Shown here piece after piece: positions 24,826-33,900 of a stretch of 44,117 bases of DNA (within the stretch, counting starts at the first letter, position 1; every line of letters begins with the position of its first letter). Source of the DNA: Streptomyces rubellomurinus (GTDB lineage Bacteria; Actinomycetota; Actinomycetes; Streptomycetales; Streptomycetaceae); assembly GCF_000961885.1 (NCBI RefSeq), contig NZ_JZKH01000069.1:1-44117 (forward strand), read 5' to 3'. The notes beneath the pieces are model-generated. The model made no database searches and was not told the DNA's origin. It was given only the letters and a program-made list of their open reading frames with translations. A program made the position numbers and the translations under genes.

Positions 24826-25662
24826 GTGACGGCCGCCGCCAAGCACAGCTTCACGGTCAACCTGTCGATCCTGTTCGGCGAACTCCCGCTGCTGGAGCGC
24901 CCCGCCGCGGCCGCCGCGGCCGGCTTCACCGCCGCCGAGCTGTGGTGGCCCTTCGGCCCCGAGCCCCGGCCGCGGCGAGCCGAACTCGACGCGCTGCGCA
25001 AGGCGTTCACCGACGCGGGCGTACGCCTCACCGGCCTCAACTTCCTCGACGACCTCGGCCGGGGCGCCCGCGGCACGGTCTCGCTGCCCGCCGAGCGGGA
25101 GCGCTTCCGGGCCAACGTGCAGGTCGCCGCCGACCTCGCCGCCTCCCTCGGCGCCACCGCGCTCAACGCGCTCTACGGCAACCGGATCCCCGGCGTCGAC
25201 CCGGCCGAGCAGGACGCCCTCGCGCTGGAGAACCTGGCGGTGGCGGCCCGGGCCGCCCACGAGATCGGCGCGGTCCTGCTGGTCGAGGCCCTCAACCGGA
25301 TCGAGTCCCCGGACTACCCGCTGGTGTCCGCGGCCGCCGCGGTCGAGGTGGTCGACAAGGTCAACGCCGCCACCGGCCTGGGGAACGCGAGGTTCCTCTG
25401 CGACCTGTACCACCTGGCCAGGAACGGCGAGGACCTGGCCGCCGTCATCGACACCCACGCCGACCGGATCGGCCACGTGCAGATCGCCGACACCCCGGGC
25501 CGGAACGAACCCGGCACCGGCGAACTCGACTTCGAGGACCTCTTCGCCCGGCTCGCCGCCGCCGGCTACACCGGCCCGATCGGCCTGGAGTACCGCCCCG
25601 CCGGCGGCGTCAGCGCCGACAGCTTCGCCTGGCTGCCGCGCGAGCTGCGCGCCGCCAAGTAG
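24826..25662 (+). CDS. hyi: Hydroxypyruvate isomerase
   Basis: A 278-aa TIM-barrel sugar-isomerase-like enzyme interconverting hydroxypyruvate and tartronate semialdehyde. Blocks are FTVNLSILFGELPLLERPAAAAAAGF, AELWWPF (metal-site strand), LNFLDDLGRGARG, VEALNRIESPDYPL (metal Glu), FLCDLYHLARNGEDL, IGHVQIADTPGRNEPGTGELDF and GPIGLEYRPAG. The length is typical. The GTG at 24826 has GAGG 8 nt upstream; a GTG at 24817 is an alternative. AllR box C lies upstream. Tartronate semialdehyde reductase and glycerate kinase follow on the same strand, forming a glyoxylate-to-glycerate 2-phosphate block. Confidence 0.92.
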   Translation: MTAAAKHSFTVNLSILFGELPLLERPAAAAAAGFTAAELWWPFGPEPRPRRAELDALRKAFTDAGVRLTGLNFLDDLGRGARGTVSLPAERERFRANVQVAADLAASLGATALNALYGNRIPGVDPAEQDALALENLAVAARAAHEIGAVLLVEALNRIESPDYPLVSAAAAVEVVDKVNAATGLGNARFLCDLYHLARNGEDLAAVIDTHADRIGHVQIADTPGRNEPGTGELDFEDLFARLAAAGYTGPIGLEYRPAGGVSADSFAWLPRELRAAK

Positions 25663-25782
25663 CGGTATCCGCCGAGTGGCGGCGCCCGTCGAGCGGCACG
25701 CCGTCCGGGTGAGCAGCACGCCGCCCTGGGCCGCACCCACCCCCCCCGAAACCTCCCACCCACGCACCTAAGGAACGACGCG

Positions 25783-26670
25783 ATGAGCCGCAAGATCGCC
25801 TTCGTCGGCCTCGGCATCATGGGCAAGCCCATGGCCGTCAACCTGGTCAAGGCCGGCCACCACGTGACCGGGTTCGACCTCTCCCGGGCCTCGATCGACA
25901 CCGTGGTCGCGGCCGGCGGCCACGGCGCCGCGAGCATCGCGGACGCGGTGCGGGACGCCGAGGTCGTGATCACCATGGTCCCCGCCGACCCGCACGTCGA
26001 GGCCGTCATGCTCGGCGAGGACGGCGTCCTGGCGCACGTGCGGCCGGGCACGCTGGTCGTCGACATGTCGTCGATCACCCCGCAGACCTCCGTCAAGGTC
26101 GCCAAGGCCGCCGCCGAGAAGGGCGTGCGCACCCTGGACGCCCCGGTGTCCGGCGGCGAGGCCGGCGCGATCGAGGCCGTCCTGTCCATCATGGTCGGCG
26201 GCGAGGCCGCCGACTTCGCCGAGGCGAAGCCGCTGTTCGACGCGCTGGGCACCACGGTCGTGCACGTCGGCCCGTCCGGCGCCGGCCAGACCGTCAAGGC
26301 CGCCAACCAGCTGATCGTCGCCGTCAACATCCAGGTGCTGGCCGAGGCCGTGGTGTTCCTGGAGAACGCCGGGGTCGACCTGAAGGCCGCGCTGGACGTG
26401 CTCGGCGGCGGCCTGGCCGGCTCGACCGTGCTGGAGCGCAAGAAGGCGAACATGCTGAACCGCGAGTTCGCCCCCGGCTTCCGGATCGACCTGCACCACA
26501 AGGACATGGGCATCGTCACCGACGCCGCCCGCGCCGTGGGCGCCGCGCTGCCGGTCGGCGCCGTGGTGGCCCAGCTGGTCGCCTCCGCCCGCGCCAACGG
26601 CGACGGCTCGCTCGACCACTCGGCGCTGCTGCGCGGCGTCGAGCGGCTCTCCGGGCGCGAGCTCGCGTAG
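25783..26670 (+). CDS. glxR: Tartronate semialdehyde reductase (2-hydroxy-3-oxopropionate reductase)
   Basis: A 295-aa beta-hydroxyacid dehydrogenase reducing tartronate semialdehyde to D-glycerate with NAD(P)H. It has the Rossmann motif VGLGIMGKPMAVNLVKAGH at residues 5-23, the substrate-binding DAPVSGGEAGAIEA, the catalytic Lys in GAGQTVKAANQLIVAVNIQ and the C-terminal HHKDMGIVTDAARAVGAALPV. The length is standard. AAGGAA precedes the ATG. It lies 120 nt after hydroxypyruvate isomerase with no terminator-like hairpin between, so co-transcription from AllR box C promoter is likely. Confidence 0.95.
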   Translation: MSRKIAFVGLGIMGKPMAVNLVKAGHHVTGFDLSRASIDTVVAAGGHGAASIADAVRDAEVVITMVPADPHVEAVMLGEDGVLAHVRPGTLVVDMSSITPQTSVKVAKAAAEKGVRTLDAPVSGGEAGAIEAVLSIMVGGEAADFAEAKPLFDALGTTVVHVGPSGAGQTVKAANQLIVAVNIQVLAEAVVFLENAGVDLKAALDVLGGGLAGSTVLERKKANMLNREFAPGFRIDLHHKDMGIVTDAARAVGAALPVGAVVAQLVASARANGDGSLDHSALLRGVERLSGRELA

Positions 26671-27170
26671 CGCCCCGCCCGGGGCCGCCGCGGTGAGCTG
26701 CAGTGAGCTGCGGCGAGCTGCGGCGGCCCCCCACGGACTCCCCCTGGCGGCGTGTACCCATCCGGTCGTGCCCGCGTCGCCAGGGGGCTGTGCCCGACCG
26801 GCGTGCGGGCCGGGGCTCATCCGCCCGCCCGCCGGTCGACCCAGCCGGTGACGCGCCCACCCTGCCCGGGGGCACTTCGGTCGTGCCCGCGGCGCGTCGC
26901 CCGGCCCCTCCCCGCCGAGGGGAGCCCCTCGCACGTCGGAAGCGGGTCGAGGGGAAAAACGGCGGGGAGGGGCCCACCCGGAACGCCCCTCCCGGGGGCG
27001 GGCCCGGCACCCGCCCGGGACGGCCCATGCTTGAGACAGGGCACCTCCGGGGCAGACCCGGGGACATGCCGTCGAAAACCTCTTCGAAGCAGCCGGGGGC
27101 GCACCCCGCGGACACCCGGGCCACACCGACGAACCACCGCCAGACCCCGTACGGAAGTGAGGACCGCGCC
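26671..27170. other. Long intergenic region between glxR and glxK
   Basis: Five hundred nt with no credible gene; the only long open frame is Arg/Pro-rich. It starts with a 10-bp tandem repeat (CGGTGAGCTG and variants, 26691-26720). GGGAGGGGC (26965-26973) and GCCCCTCCC (26985-26993) form a 9-bp hairpin, and a smaller CTCCCC/GGGGAG hairpin lies near 26906-26925. These suggest that the glxR transcript ends here and that glycerate kinase has its own promoter. I see no AllR box. Confidence 0.5.
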
Positions 27171-28313
27171 ATGCCCGCCACCCCCCACCAGGGCCATGTG
27201 GTCGTAGCTCCGGACAAGTTCAAGGGCACCCTGGAGGGCGCCGAGGCCGCCGCCCGGATCGCCGCCGGCATCCGCCGCGCCGCGCCCGGCACCGAGGTGC
27301 GCGAGCTGCCCGTCGCGGACGGCGGCGAGGGCACCCTGGCCGCCGCGCTCGCGGCCGGCTTCACCCGCGTCCCGGTCAAGGTGGCCGGCCCGACCGGCCT
27401 GCCGGTGGACGCGGCGCTCGCCGTCCGCGGCACCACCGCCGTGGTCGAGCTGGCCCAGGCCTGCGGTCTCGCCCGGCTTCCCGGCGGGCGCACCGCCCCG
27501 CTGACGGCCGGCTCGTACGGCGTCGGCCAGCTGGTCGCGCGCGCCGTCGCGCTGGGCGCCCGGCGGATCGTGCTGGGCCTCGGCGGCAGCGCCAGCACGG
27601 ACGGCGGGGCCGGCCTGGTCCAGGCCCTCGGGGTCCGTCTGCTGGACGCCGAGGGCGCCGAACTCCCGCCCGGCGGCGCCGCGTTGCGCCGGCTGGCGGA
27701 GATCGACCCGGGCCCGCTCGCGGAGCGGCTGGCCGGCGCCGAGGTGGTCGTCGCCTGCGACGTGGACAACCCGCTGCTCGGCCCGCGCGGCGCCGCCGCC
27801 GTCTACGGCCCGCAGAAGGGCGCGGACGCGGCGGACCTGGCCGTCCTGGAGGAAGGTCTGACCCGGTTCGCCGACCTGGTCGCCGGGACGACCGGACGGG
27901 ACGTGCGGCAGGCCCCCGGCGCCGGTGCCGCGGGCGGGGTGGGCTTCGCCGCGCTCGCCCTGCTGGGCGCCACCATGCGACCCGGGATCGAGCTGCTGCT
28001 CGAACTGCTGGGTTTCGACGGGGCCGTGCGTGGGGCACGCCTCGTCGTCACCGGCGAGGGCTGCCTGGACGCGCAGACGCTCCACGGCAAGGCCCCCGCC
28101 GGCGTCGCCGCGGCGGCCGCCCGGGCGGGGGTTCGGGTGGCCGCGGTGGCGGGGCGGCTGGAGCTGTCCGAGCCCGAGTGGCGGGCGGCCGGATTCGCCG
28201 CCGCGCTCGCCCTGACCGACCTGGCCGAGCAGCCGGGGGACAGCCTGACCAGGGCCGCCGAGCTGGCCGAGACGGCGGGGGAGCGGCTGGCCGCCGAACT
28301 GCTGCCGGGGTGA
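27171..28313 (+). CDS. glxK: Glycerate kinase (GlxK family)
   Basis: A 380-aa type-1 glycerate 2-kinase that phosphorylates D-glycerate with ATP. Family motifs are VVAPDKFKGTLEGAEAA at the N-terminus, ELPVADGGEGTLAAAL, ELAQACGLARL, VLGLGGSASTDGGAG, VACDVDNPLLGPRGAAAVYGPQKGA and LVVTGEGCLDAQTLHGKAP. The length is normal. The ATG at 27171 has GTGAGGA 8 nt upstream; longer in-frame versions lack coding character. It completes the glycerate branch of glyoxylate use, although 500 nt separate it from glxR. Confidence 0.94.
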   Translation: MPATPHQGHVVVAPDKFKGTLEGAEAAARIAAGIRRAAPGTEVRELPVADGGEGTLAAALAAGFTRVPVKVAGPTGLPVDAALAVRGTTAVVELAQACGLARLPGGRTAPLTAGSYGVGQLVARAVALGARRIVLGLGGSASTDGGAGLVQALGVRLLDAEGAELPPGGAALRRLAEIDPGPLAERLAGAEVVVACDVDNPLLGPRGAAAVYGPQKGADAADLAVLEEGLTRFADLVAGTTGRDVRQAPGAGAAGGVGFAALALLGATMRPGIELLLELLGFDGAVRGARLVVTGEGCLDAQTLHGKAPAGVAAAAARAGVRVAAVAGRLELSEPEWRAAGFAAALALTDLAEQPGDSLTRAAELAETAGERLAAELLPG

Positions 28314-28336
28314 CCCGGTGCCCGCGGGAGCCCATG

Positions 28337-28432
28337 CCGCCGGGCCTGCCGGACGCCGCGCCGCCGGGCCCGCCGGACACCGCGCCGCCGGGCCCGCCGG
28401 AACCCGTGCCGCCGGGCCCGCCGGAACCCGTG
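28337..28432. repeat. Four 24-bp tandem repeats
   Basis: Four consecutive 24-bp units of consensus CCGCCGGGCCCGCCGGAACC plus CGTG; the last two are identical. They lie within the 335-nt gap between glxK and allantoinase (28314-28648). One frame would read as a Pro-Pro-Gly-Pro-Pro collagen-like octapeptide repeat, but no ribosome site or family supports a gene. The rest of the gap holds AllR box D (28499-28514) and the allantoinase promoter. Confidence 0.8.
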
Positions 28433-28498
28433 CCCCGGGGCCTGCGGCACCCCGTGCGCCGAACCGCTCCCGCGCCGGATCCCTCGTACGTTCCTCCA

Positions 28499-28528
28499 TT
28501 GACGTTTTGTTGAAGGCGGGCCTAGGCT
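28499..28528 (+). promoter_or_regulatory. AllR box D and allantoinase promoter
   Basis: Reverse complement CTTCAACAAAACGTCAA matches the left arm and centre of the AllR consensus, with a weaker right arm. TTGACG (28499-28504) and TAGGCT (28523-28528) with 18-nt spacing form a promoter, and the box fills the spacer next to the -35 hexamer. Confidence 0.7.
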
Positions 28529-28648
28529 CCCCGCAATCCTTCGCTCCCGCCCCGCCCCGACCGGCCCGCGACAGCCCCACCGGCCTTGTCGCACGGCCCC
28601 GTTCGGCGTACCCGCTTCGCCCCCCCGTCCAGGTCCCGGAGGCCTCCC

Positions 28649-30031
28649 ATGCCAGTCACCAGTCCCGTGGTCGTCCGGTCCCGCCGGGTGGTCCTGCCCG
28701 AGGGCGAGCGCCCCGCGGACGTGCTGGTCCGGGACGGGCGGATCGCGCTGATCGCCGCCCACGGCACCCTCCCGGTCGAGCACCCCGGCGAGCTCGCCGA
28801 CCTCGGCGACACCGCCCTGCTGCCGGGCCTGGTCGACACCCACGTGCACGTCAACGAGCCCGGCCGCACCGAGTGGGAGGGCTTCGCCAGCGCCACCCGG
28901 GCGGCCGCGGCCGGCGGCGTCACCACGGTCGTCGACATGCCGCTCAACTCGATCCCGCCCACCACCACCGCGGCCGGCCTGGCGGTCAAGCGGAAGACCG
29001 CCGAGGGCCAGGCCTGGGTCGACCTCGGCTTCTGGGGCGGCGCCGTCCCCGGCAACACCCCCGACCTCGAACCCCTGCACCGCGCGGGCGTGTTCGGCTT
29101 CAAGAGCTTCCTCGCCCCCTCCGGCGTCGACGAGTTCCCGCACCTGGCGGACGACGCCGACCTGGAGGCCGCCCTGGCCGAACAGGCCCGGATCGGGGCG
29201 CTGGCGATCATCCACGCCGAGGACCCGGCCGTACTCGCGGCCGCGCCGCAGCGGCCCGGCGTCCACTACCGCGACTTCCTCGCCTCCCGCCCCGCCGACG
29301 CGGAGACCGCCGCCGTCGCCCGGCTGCTCGCGGCGGCCCACCGCACCGGCGCCCGGGTCCACATCCTGCACGTCTCCTCCGCCGCCGTCCTGCCGCTGCT
29401 GCGCCGGGCCCGCGCGGAGGGCGTCCGGGTCACCGCCGAGACCTGCCCGCACTACCTGACCCTCGCCGCCGAGCAGGTGCCGGACGGCGGCACCGCCTTC
29501 AAGTGCTGCCCGCCGATCCGCGACGAGGCCAACCGGGACGCCCTCTGGCAGGCCCTGGCCGAGGGCGAGTTCATCGCCGTCGTCTCCGACCACTCGCCCG
29601 CCACCGCCGACCTCAAGCAGGTGCCCGAGTACGGCGGCAGCGGTGACTTCGCCACCGCCTGGGGCGGCATCGCCTCCCTCCAGCTCGGCCTGCCGGCCGT
29701 CTGGACCGAGGCCCGCCGCCGCGGCCACACCCTCGCCGACGTCGTCCGCTGGATGTCCGCCGGCCCGGCCGAACTGGCCGGCCTGGACGCCGTGAAGGGC
29801 GCCATCGCGGTCGGCCGGGACGCCGACCTGGTCGCCTTCGACCCGGACGGCGAATTCCCGGTCCGCGTCGCCGAGTTGCACCACCGCAACCCGGTGACCC
29901 CGTACGCGGGGCGGCAGTTGACCGGAGCCGTCCGCACCACCTGGCTGCGCGGCCGCGCGGTGGACCCGGCCGCCGAACCCTTCGGCCGGCTGCTCACCCG
30001 GCCCGCCGGCGCCCCTTCCGGCTCGCGCTAG
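28649..30031 (+). CDS. allB: Allantoinase
   Basis: A 460-aa cyclic amidohydrolase hydrolysing (S)-allantoin to allantoate. The binuclear metal site is complete: His65 and His67 ([18 protein letters not shown]), the bridging Lys in [17 protein letters not shown], His in AIIHAED, His in VHILHVSS and Asp in VSDHSPA. The allantoinase-specific [11 protein letters not shown] and [13 protein letters not shown] are present. GGAGG precedes the ATG at 28649. The promoter carries AllR box D, and allantoicase follows 69 nt downstream in the same transcript. Confidence 0.96.
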   Translation: MPVTSPVVVRSRRVVLPEGERPADVLVRDGRIALIAAHGTLPVEHPGELADLGDTALLPGLVDTHVHVNEPGRTEWEGFASATRAAAAGGVTTVVDMPLNSIPPTTTAAGLAVKRKTAEGQAWVDLGFWGGAVPGNTPDLEPLHRAGVFGFKSFLAPSGVDEFPHLADDADLEAALAEQARIGALAIIHAEDPAVLAAAPQRPGVHYRDFLASRPADAETAAVARLLAAAHRTGARVHILHVSSAAVLPLLRRARAEGVRVTAETCPHYLTLAAEQVPDGGTAFKCCPPIRDEANRDALWQALAEGEFIAVVSDHSPATADLKQVPEYGGSGDFATAWGGIASLQLGLPAVWTEARRRGHTLADVVRWMSAGPAELAGLDAVKGAIAVGRDADLVAFDPDGEFPVRVAELHHRNPVTPYAGRQLTGAVRTTWLRGRAVDPAAEPFGRLLTRPAGAPSGSR

Positions 30032-30100
30032 CCGACGGCCCGTCACGTCGCCGTGACAGCCAACGACCACCCACGACCGACGCCAACCGAGGAGAGTCCA

Positions 30101-31330
30101 GTGACCACCGCCGACACCCCGAGCACTCCCTTCACCGAGCTGGTCGACCTGGCCTCGCGGCGGCTCGGCGCGGGCGTCGTCGCCACCAACGAGGACACCT
30201 TCGCGGACGCCGAGAACCTGCTGGTCGCCAAGCCCGCCGAGTTCCGCCCGCACACCTTCGGCCACAAGGGCCAGATCATGGACGGCTGGGAGTCCAAGCG
30301 CCGCCGCGGCGCCTCCGCCGAGCAGCCGCACCCCACCGACCAGGACCACGACTGGGCGATCGTCCGGCTCGGCGCCGCCGGAGTGGTCCGCGGAGTGATC
30401 GTCGACACCGCCCACTTCACCGGCAACTACCCGGAGAGCGCCTCCGTCGAGGCCGCCTCCGTACCCGGCCACCCCTCGCCCGGCGAACTGGAGGCCGCCG
30501 CCTGGACGGTGATCGTGCCGCGCACCCCGCTCCGGGGCGACACCGCCCACGAGTTCGCCGTCACGGACGGCACCCGCTACACCCACGTGCGGCTCAACAT
30601 CTTCCCGGACGGCGGCGTCGCCCGGCTGCGGGTGCACGGCGAGGTGCTGCCCGACCCGCGCGAACTCGACGGCCTCACCTTCGACCTGGCCGCCCAGGAG
30701 TACGGCGGCGTGGCCGAGGCCGCCTCCGACCGCTACTTCTCCTCCCCGCACAACCTGAACGCTCCCGGCCGCGCCACCGTCATGGGCGAGGGCTGGGAGA
30801 CCCGGCGTCGGCGCGACAAGGCCAACGACTGGGTGCAGATCGCCCTGGCCGGGGGCGGTGAGGTCCTGGCCGCCGAGGTGGACACCAGCCACTTCGTCGC
30901 CAACGCCCCCGGCTGGGCCGACCTCGTCGGCTTCGACGCCTCCGCCGGAGCCGACCCGGCCCAGGGGCCGTGGTTCGAACTGCTGCCCCGCACCCGCCTC
31001 CAGCCCGACACCCGGCACCGCTTCCGGCTCGCCCCGGGCCGCCCGGTGACCCACGTACGGATCAACGTCTACCCGGACGGCGGGCTCGCCCGCCTCCGGC
31101 TCACCGGCCGCCTCACCGAGGCCGGCCGCGCGGCGCTCGCGCTGCGCTGGTTCAACGCCCTGCCCGCCGCCGAGGCCGAGGCCGCGCTCACCGCGGCCGG
31201 CCTGGCGGACGGGGAAGCCGCCGCGCTGGCCGCCGCCCGTCCGCTGGCCGACCGGGCCGCGGCCGCCGGGGCCCTCGCCCCGCTCCCGCCGGCCGCCGCC
31301 GAGGCCGCCGCCCGCCTGCTCGGCCTCTGA
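30101..31330 (+). CDS. alc: Allantoicase
   Basis: A 409-aa allantoicase releasing urea and ureidoglycolate from allantoate. It has two jelly-roll repeats: first [15 protein letters not shown]...DWAIVRLG...[16 protein letters not shown] and [19 protein letters not shown]; second [43 protein letters not shown] and [19 protein letters not shown]. The canonical domain ends near residue 345. About 60 further residues ([20 protein letters not shown] onward) are an unusual tail that recalls the N-terminus of OHCU decarboxylases. The GTG at 30101 has GAGGAGAG upstream. It follows allB in one operon under AllR box D. Confidence 0.95.
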   Translation: MTTADTPSTPFTELVDLASRRLGAGVVATNEDTFADAENLLVAKPAEFRPHTFGHKGQIMDGWESKRRRGASAEQPHPTDQDHDWAIVRLGAAGVVRGVIVDTAHFTGNYPESASVEAASVPGHPSPGELEAAAWTVIVPRTPLRGDTAHEFAVTDGTRYTHVRLNIFPDGGVARLRVHGEVLPDPRELDGLTFDLAAQEYGGVAEAASDRYFSSPHNLNAPGRATVMGEGWETRRRRDKANDWVQIALAGGGEVLAAEVDTSHFVANAPGWADLVGFDASAGADPAQGPWFELLPRTRLQPDTRHRFRLAPGRPVTHVRINVYPDGGLARLRLTGRLTEAGRAALALRWFNALPAAEAEAALTAAGLADGEAAALAAARPLADRAAAAGALAPLPPAAAEAAARLLGL

Positions 31331-31338
31331 GCCGGGCC

Positions 31339-31358
31339 GGCCGCCTCCCGGGGCGGCC
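31339..31358 (+). terminator. Hairpin after the allantoinase/allantoicase operon
   Basis: GGCCGCC (31339-31345) and GGCGGCC (31352-31358) form a 7-bp stem with a 6-nt loop, 8 nt after the allantoicase stop. TGACG-N8-CGTCA (31395-31412) further down may be a catalase control site. Confidence 0.45.
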
Positions 31359-31458
31359 GCCGCCCGGCCGGTTCGTCCACCCGTGTCTCACGCCTGACGT
31401 GACGAACCGTCAATCCATGCTCCACGCACCGCCCTTACCGACCCCCGAAGGACCCGCC

Positions 31459-32919
31459 ATGCCCAAGAACCTGACCACGGAGTCCGGCGCCCCGGTCGCC
31501 GACAACCAGAACTCGGCCTCGGCCGGCGAGTACGGCCCGCTGCTGATCCAGGACCAGCACCTGCTGGAGAAGCTGGCCCGGTTCAACCGCGAGCGCATTC
31601 CGGAGCGCGTCGTGCACGCCCGCGGCTCCGGCGCGTACGGCTACTTCGAGGTGACCGACGAGGTCTCGCGCTACACCCGGGCGGGCTTCCTCGCCGAGGT
31701 CGGCAAGCGCACCGAGGTGTTCCTGCGCTTCTCCACCGTGGCTGGCAACCTCGGTTCGACCGATGCGGTGCGCGACCCGCGCGGCTTCGCGGTGAAGTTC
31801 TACACCGAGGAGGGCAACTACGACCTCGTCGGCAACAACACCCCGGTGTTCTTCATCAAGGACCCGATCAAGTTCCCGGACTTCATCCACTCGCAGAAGC
31901 GCGACCCGTACACCGGCGTCCAGGAGGCGGACAACGTCTGGGACTTCTGGGCCCACTCGCCCGCCTCCACCCACCAGATCACCTGGCTGTTCGGCGACCG
32001 CGGCATCCCGGCCTCCTACCGGCACATGAACGGCTACGGCTCGCACACCTACCAGTGGGTCAACGCCGAGGGCGAGGCCTACTGGGTGAAGTACCACTTC
32101 AAGACCAACCAGGGCATCCGCTGCCTGGACGCCGGCCAGGCCGCCGAGGTCGCCGGCGGTGACGCCGACTCGCACCAGCGCGACCTGCACCAGGCCATCG
32201 AGCGTGGCGTCTTCCCGTCCTGGACGCTGTACGTCCAGCTGATGCCGGTCGCCGAGGCCGCCGACTACCGCTTCAACCCCTTCGACCTCACCAAGGTGTG
32301 GCCGCACGCTGACTACCCGCTCGTCAAGGTCGGCCGGCTGGTGCTCAACCGCAACCCGGAGAACGTCTTCGCCGACGTCGAGCAGGCCGCGTTCTCGCCG
32401 AACAACTTCGTGCCCGGCATCGGCCCGTCCCCCGACAAGATGCTCCAGGGCCGGCTGTTCGCCTACGCCGACGCCCAGCGCTACCGCCTCGGGGTCAACC
32501 ACACCCAGCTGCCGGTCAACGCCCCGCACGCCACCGAGGCGCACAACTACGGCCGGGACGGCCTGATGGCCGCCAACAGCGCCGGGCGCGACCGGAACTA
32601 CGAGCCCAACTCGTACGACGGCCCCGCCCAGACCGACACCCCGCTCGCCGCGCCGCAGCGCGTCGACGGCCACACCGGCAGCTACCCCACGCCGGCGCAC
32701 ACCAAGGACGACGACTTCTTCCAGGCCGGCGAGCTGTACCGGCTGATGTCCCCGGGGGAGCGGAGTCGACTGATCGACAACATCGCGGGCTTCCTGGCGC
32801 AGGTCAGCCGGGACGACGTCGTCGAGAAGAACCTCGCGCACTTCCACGCCGCCGACGAGGAGTACGGCGCCCGCCTGGAGGCCGCCGTCGCCGAGCTCCG
32901 CGCGGGCGACGAGGGCTGA
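31459..32919 (+). CDS. katA: Monofunctional haem catalase (small-subunit, clade 3)
   Basis: A 486-aa catalase. The distal His53 lies in [13 protein letters not shown], the distal Asn in [20 protein letters not shown], and the proximal Tyr in [38 protein letters not shown] is a family signature. Its length of about 490 residues places it with small-subunit NADPH-binding clade 3 enzymes. The ATG at 31459 has GAAGGA upstream. It lies just after the allantoin operon, and would remove H2O2 made by uricase and xanthine oxidation. There is no fur- or oxyR-like gene beside it. A very strong terminator follows. Confidence 0.96.
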   Translation: MPKNLTTESGAPVADNQNSASAGEYGPLLIQDQHLLEKLARFNRERIPERVVHARGSGAYGYFEVTDEVSRYTRAGFLAEVGKRTEVFLRFSTVAGNLGSTDAVRDPRGFAVKFYTEEGNYDLVGNNTPVFFIKDPIKFPDFIHSQKRDPYTGVQEADNVWDFWAHSPASTHQITWLFGDRGIPASYRHMNGYGSHTYQWVNAEGEAYWVKYHFKTNQGIRCLDAGQAAEVAGGDADSHQRDLHQAIERGVFPSWTLYVQLMPVAEAADYRFNPFDLTKVWPHADYPLVKVGRLVLNRNPENVFADVEQAAFSPNNFVPGIGPSPDKMLQGRLFAYADAQRYRLGVNHTQLPVNAPHATEAHNYGRDGLMAANSAGRDRNYEPNSYDGPAQTDTPLAAPQRVDGHTGSYPTPAHTKDDDFFQAGELYRLMSPGERSRLIDNIAGFLAQVSRDDVVEKNLAHFHAADEEYGARLEAAVAELRAGDEG

Positions 32920-32931
32920 CCGTCTTCCCGC

Positions 32932-32978
32932 CGGCCGGGCCCCTCCTCCCCAGGGCAGTGGGAGGAGGGGCCCGGCCG
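32932..32978 (+). terminator. Perfect 19-bp terminator hairpin after catalase
   Basis: The arms 32932-32950 and 32960-32978 are perfectly complementary over 19 bp with a 9-nt loop, 12 nt after the catalase stop. There is no T-tract. Confidence 0.9.
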
Positions 32979-33059
32979 CGTCGCGCGTTCCCGGGATCCC
33001 GCCACCGGTGCCCCACGGCCCACGTAGTCTGATGCGGCATCAGTCGAGGGGGGATGTCG

Positions 33060-33731
33060 ATGAATCGGTCAAGCTGGTCCACAGCGGGCTTCCTCGCCCG
33101 CGTCCGTGCGGCCCTGGGCGGTGCCGACACCGACCCCGGGGCCCGGGCCGAAGGGGTCGACGGGGTCGACGGGGTCGAAGGGGTCGAAGAGGCCGAAGGA
33201 ACCGGGGGAGGCGCGAGGACCGGGGGAGGCGACGGGGCCGGGTGGGCCGGCGGGATCGGGGAACAGGGCGGCGAGGAGACCACGGCCGGCGTGCTCGCCC
33301 GGCTGAACCGGCGCGGCTGGGCCGTGCTGTGCGACCTCGGCGTCCCCGGCAGCTCGGAGAACCTCGACTTCCTGGTGATCGGACCGCAGGGGCAGGTGGT
33401 CCTCGTCGACGCGGAGCACTGGTCGGCCGCGGACGGCGCGACGGTGGGCATGCCCGGCGGGCGCCTGTCCTGCGGCGCCGAGGACCGGCAGGAGCTCGTC
33501 GACAAGCTGCGTCGGGAGAGCCGGATGGTCGAGGACGAACTCGGGGCGGTGGCGGAGGCCGTGGCCGTGGTGGAGGGCGTGCCGGTCGACAACGGGGTGT
33601 TCAGGTCCGCCGGTGTGTGGGTGGTCGGGCCGCAGCACCTGTGGGGCGCGGTGCTCCAGGCGCCGACCGGCCACCGGGACCAGGCCGCCCTCGTCCGGCT
33701 GGCCAAGGGCCTCTTCCCGCCGCTCGGCTGA
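33060..33731 (+). CDS. Nuclease-related domain (NERD) protein with altered active site
   Basis: A 223-aa protein. After an acidic Gly/Val/Glu-rich low-complexity segment (residues about 28-70, encoded by GGGGTCGA-type repeats), residues 72 on match a NERD domain: GEQGGEETTAGVLARLNRRGWAVLCDLGVPGSSENLDFLVIGPQGQVVLVDAEHWSA. NERD belongs to the PD-(D/E)xK nuclease superfamily; the usual D-S/T-K-x-W motif is D-A-E-H-W here, so the catalytic Lys is replaced by Glu. The protein may have lost nuclease activity. I chose the ATG at 33060 because GAGGGGGG sits 7-9 nt upstream, whereas it abuts the ATG at 33054. Confidence 0.8.
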   Translation: MNRSSWSTAGFLARVRAALGGADTDPGARAEGVDGVDGVEGVEEAEGTGGGARTGGGDGAGWAGGIGEQGGEETTAGVLARLNRRGWAVLCDLGVPGSSENLDFLVIGPQGQVVLVDAEHWSAADGATVGMPGGRLSCGAEDRQELVDKLRRESRMVEDELGAVAEAVAVVEGVPVDNGVFRSAGVWVVGPQHLWGAVLQAPTGHRDQAALVRLAKGLFPPLG

Positions 33732-33900
33732 GCCCGGGGCCGCCGTACGGGCGTTCGCTGAACTGGGCGTTCACCGTGCCGACCTGATCGCCGCACGGAA
33801 TGTGCACGGAAATTCACGGACAGCGGTTGCCGGAGCCCCGGGCTCGATAGGCTGGAGGATGCCCGCGGTCGCTCCGTGGGGGACATCGGAAGGGGACGAC

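Noticed and set aside
26703..27170. N-terminal extension of glycerate kinase
   Set aside because: Arg/Pro-rich with no family similarity; the ATG at 27171 has a good ribosome site and gives the usual glycerate kinase N-terminus.
28178..28513. Collagen-like Pro-Pro-Gly-Pro-Pro open frame over the 24-bp repeats
   Set aside because: Overlaps glycerate kinase in another frame, lacks a ribosome site, and runs through the AllR box; the repeat is better described as intergenic DNA.
27803..31054. Minus-strand open frame of over 1,000 codons opposite glxK, allB and allantoicase
   Set aside because: No domain, low-complexity Gly/Arg composition, fully overlaps three well-supported genes.
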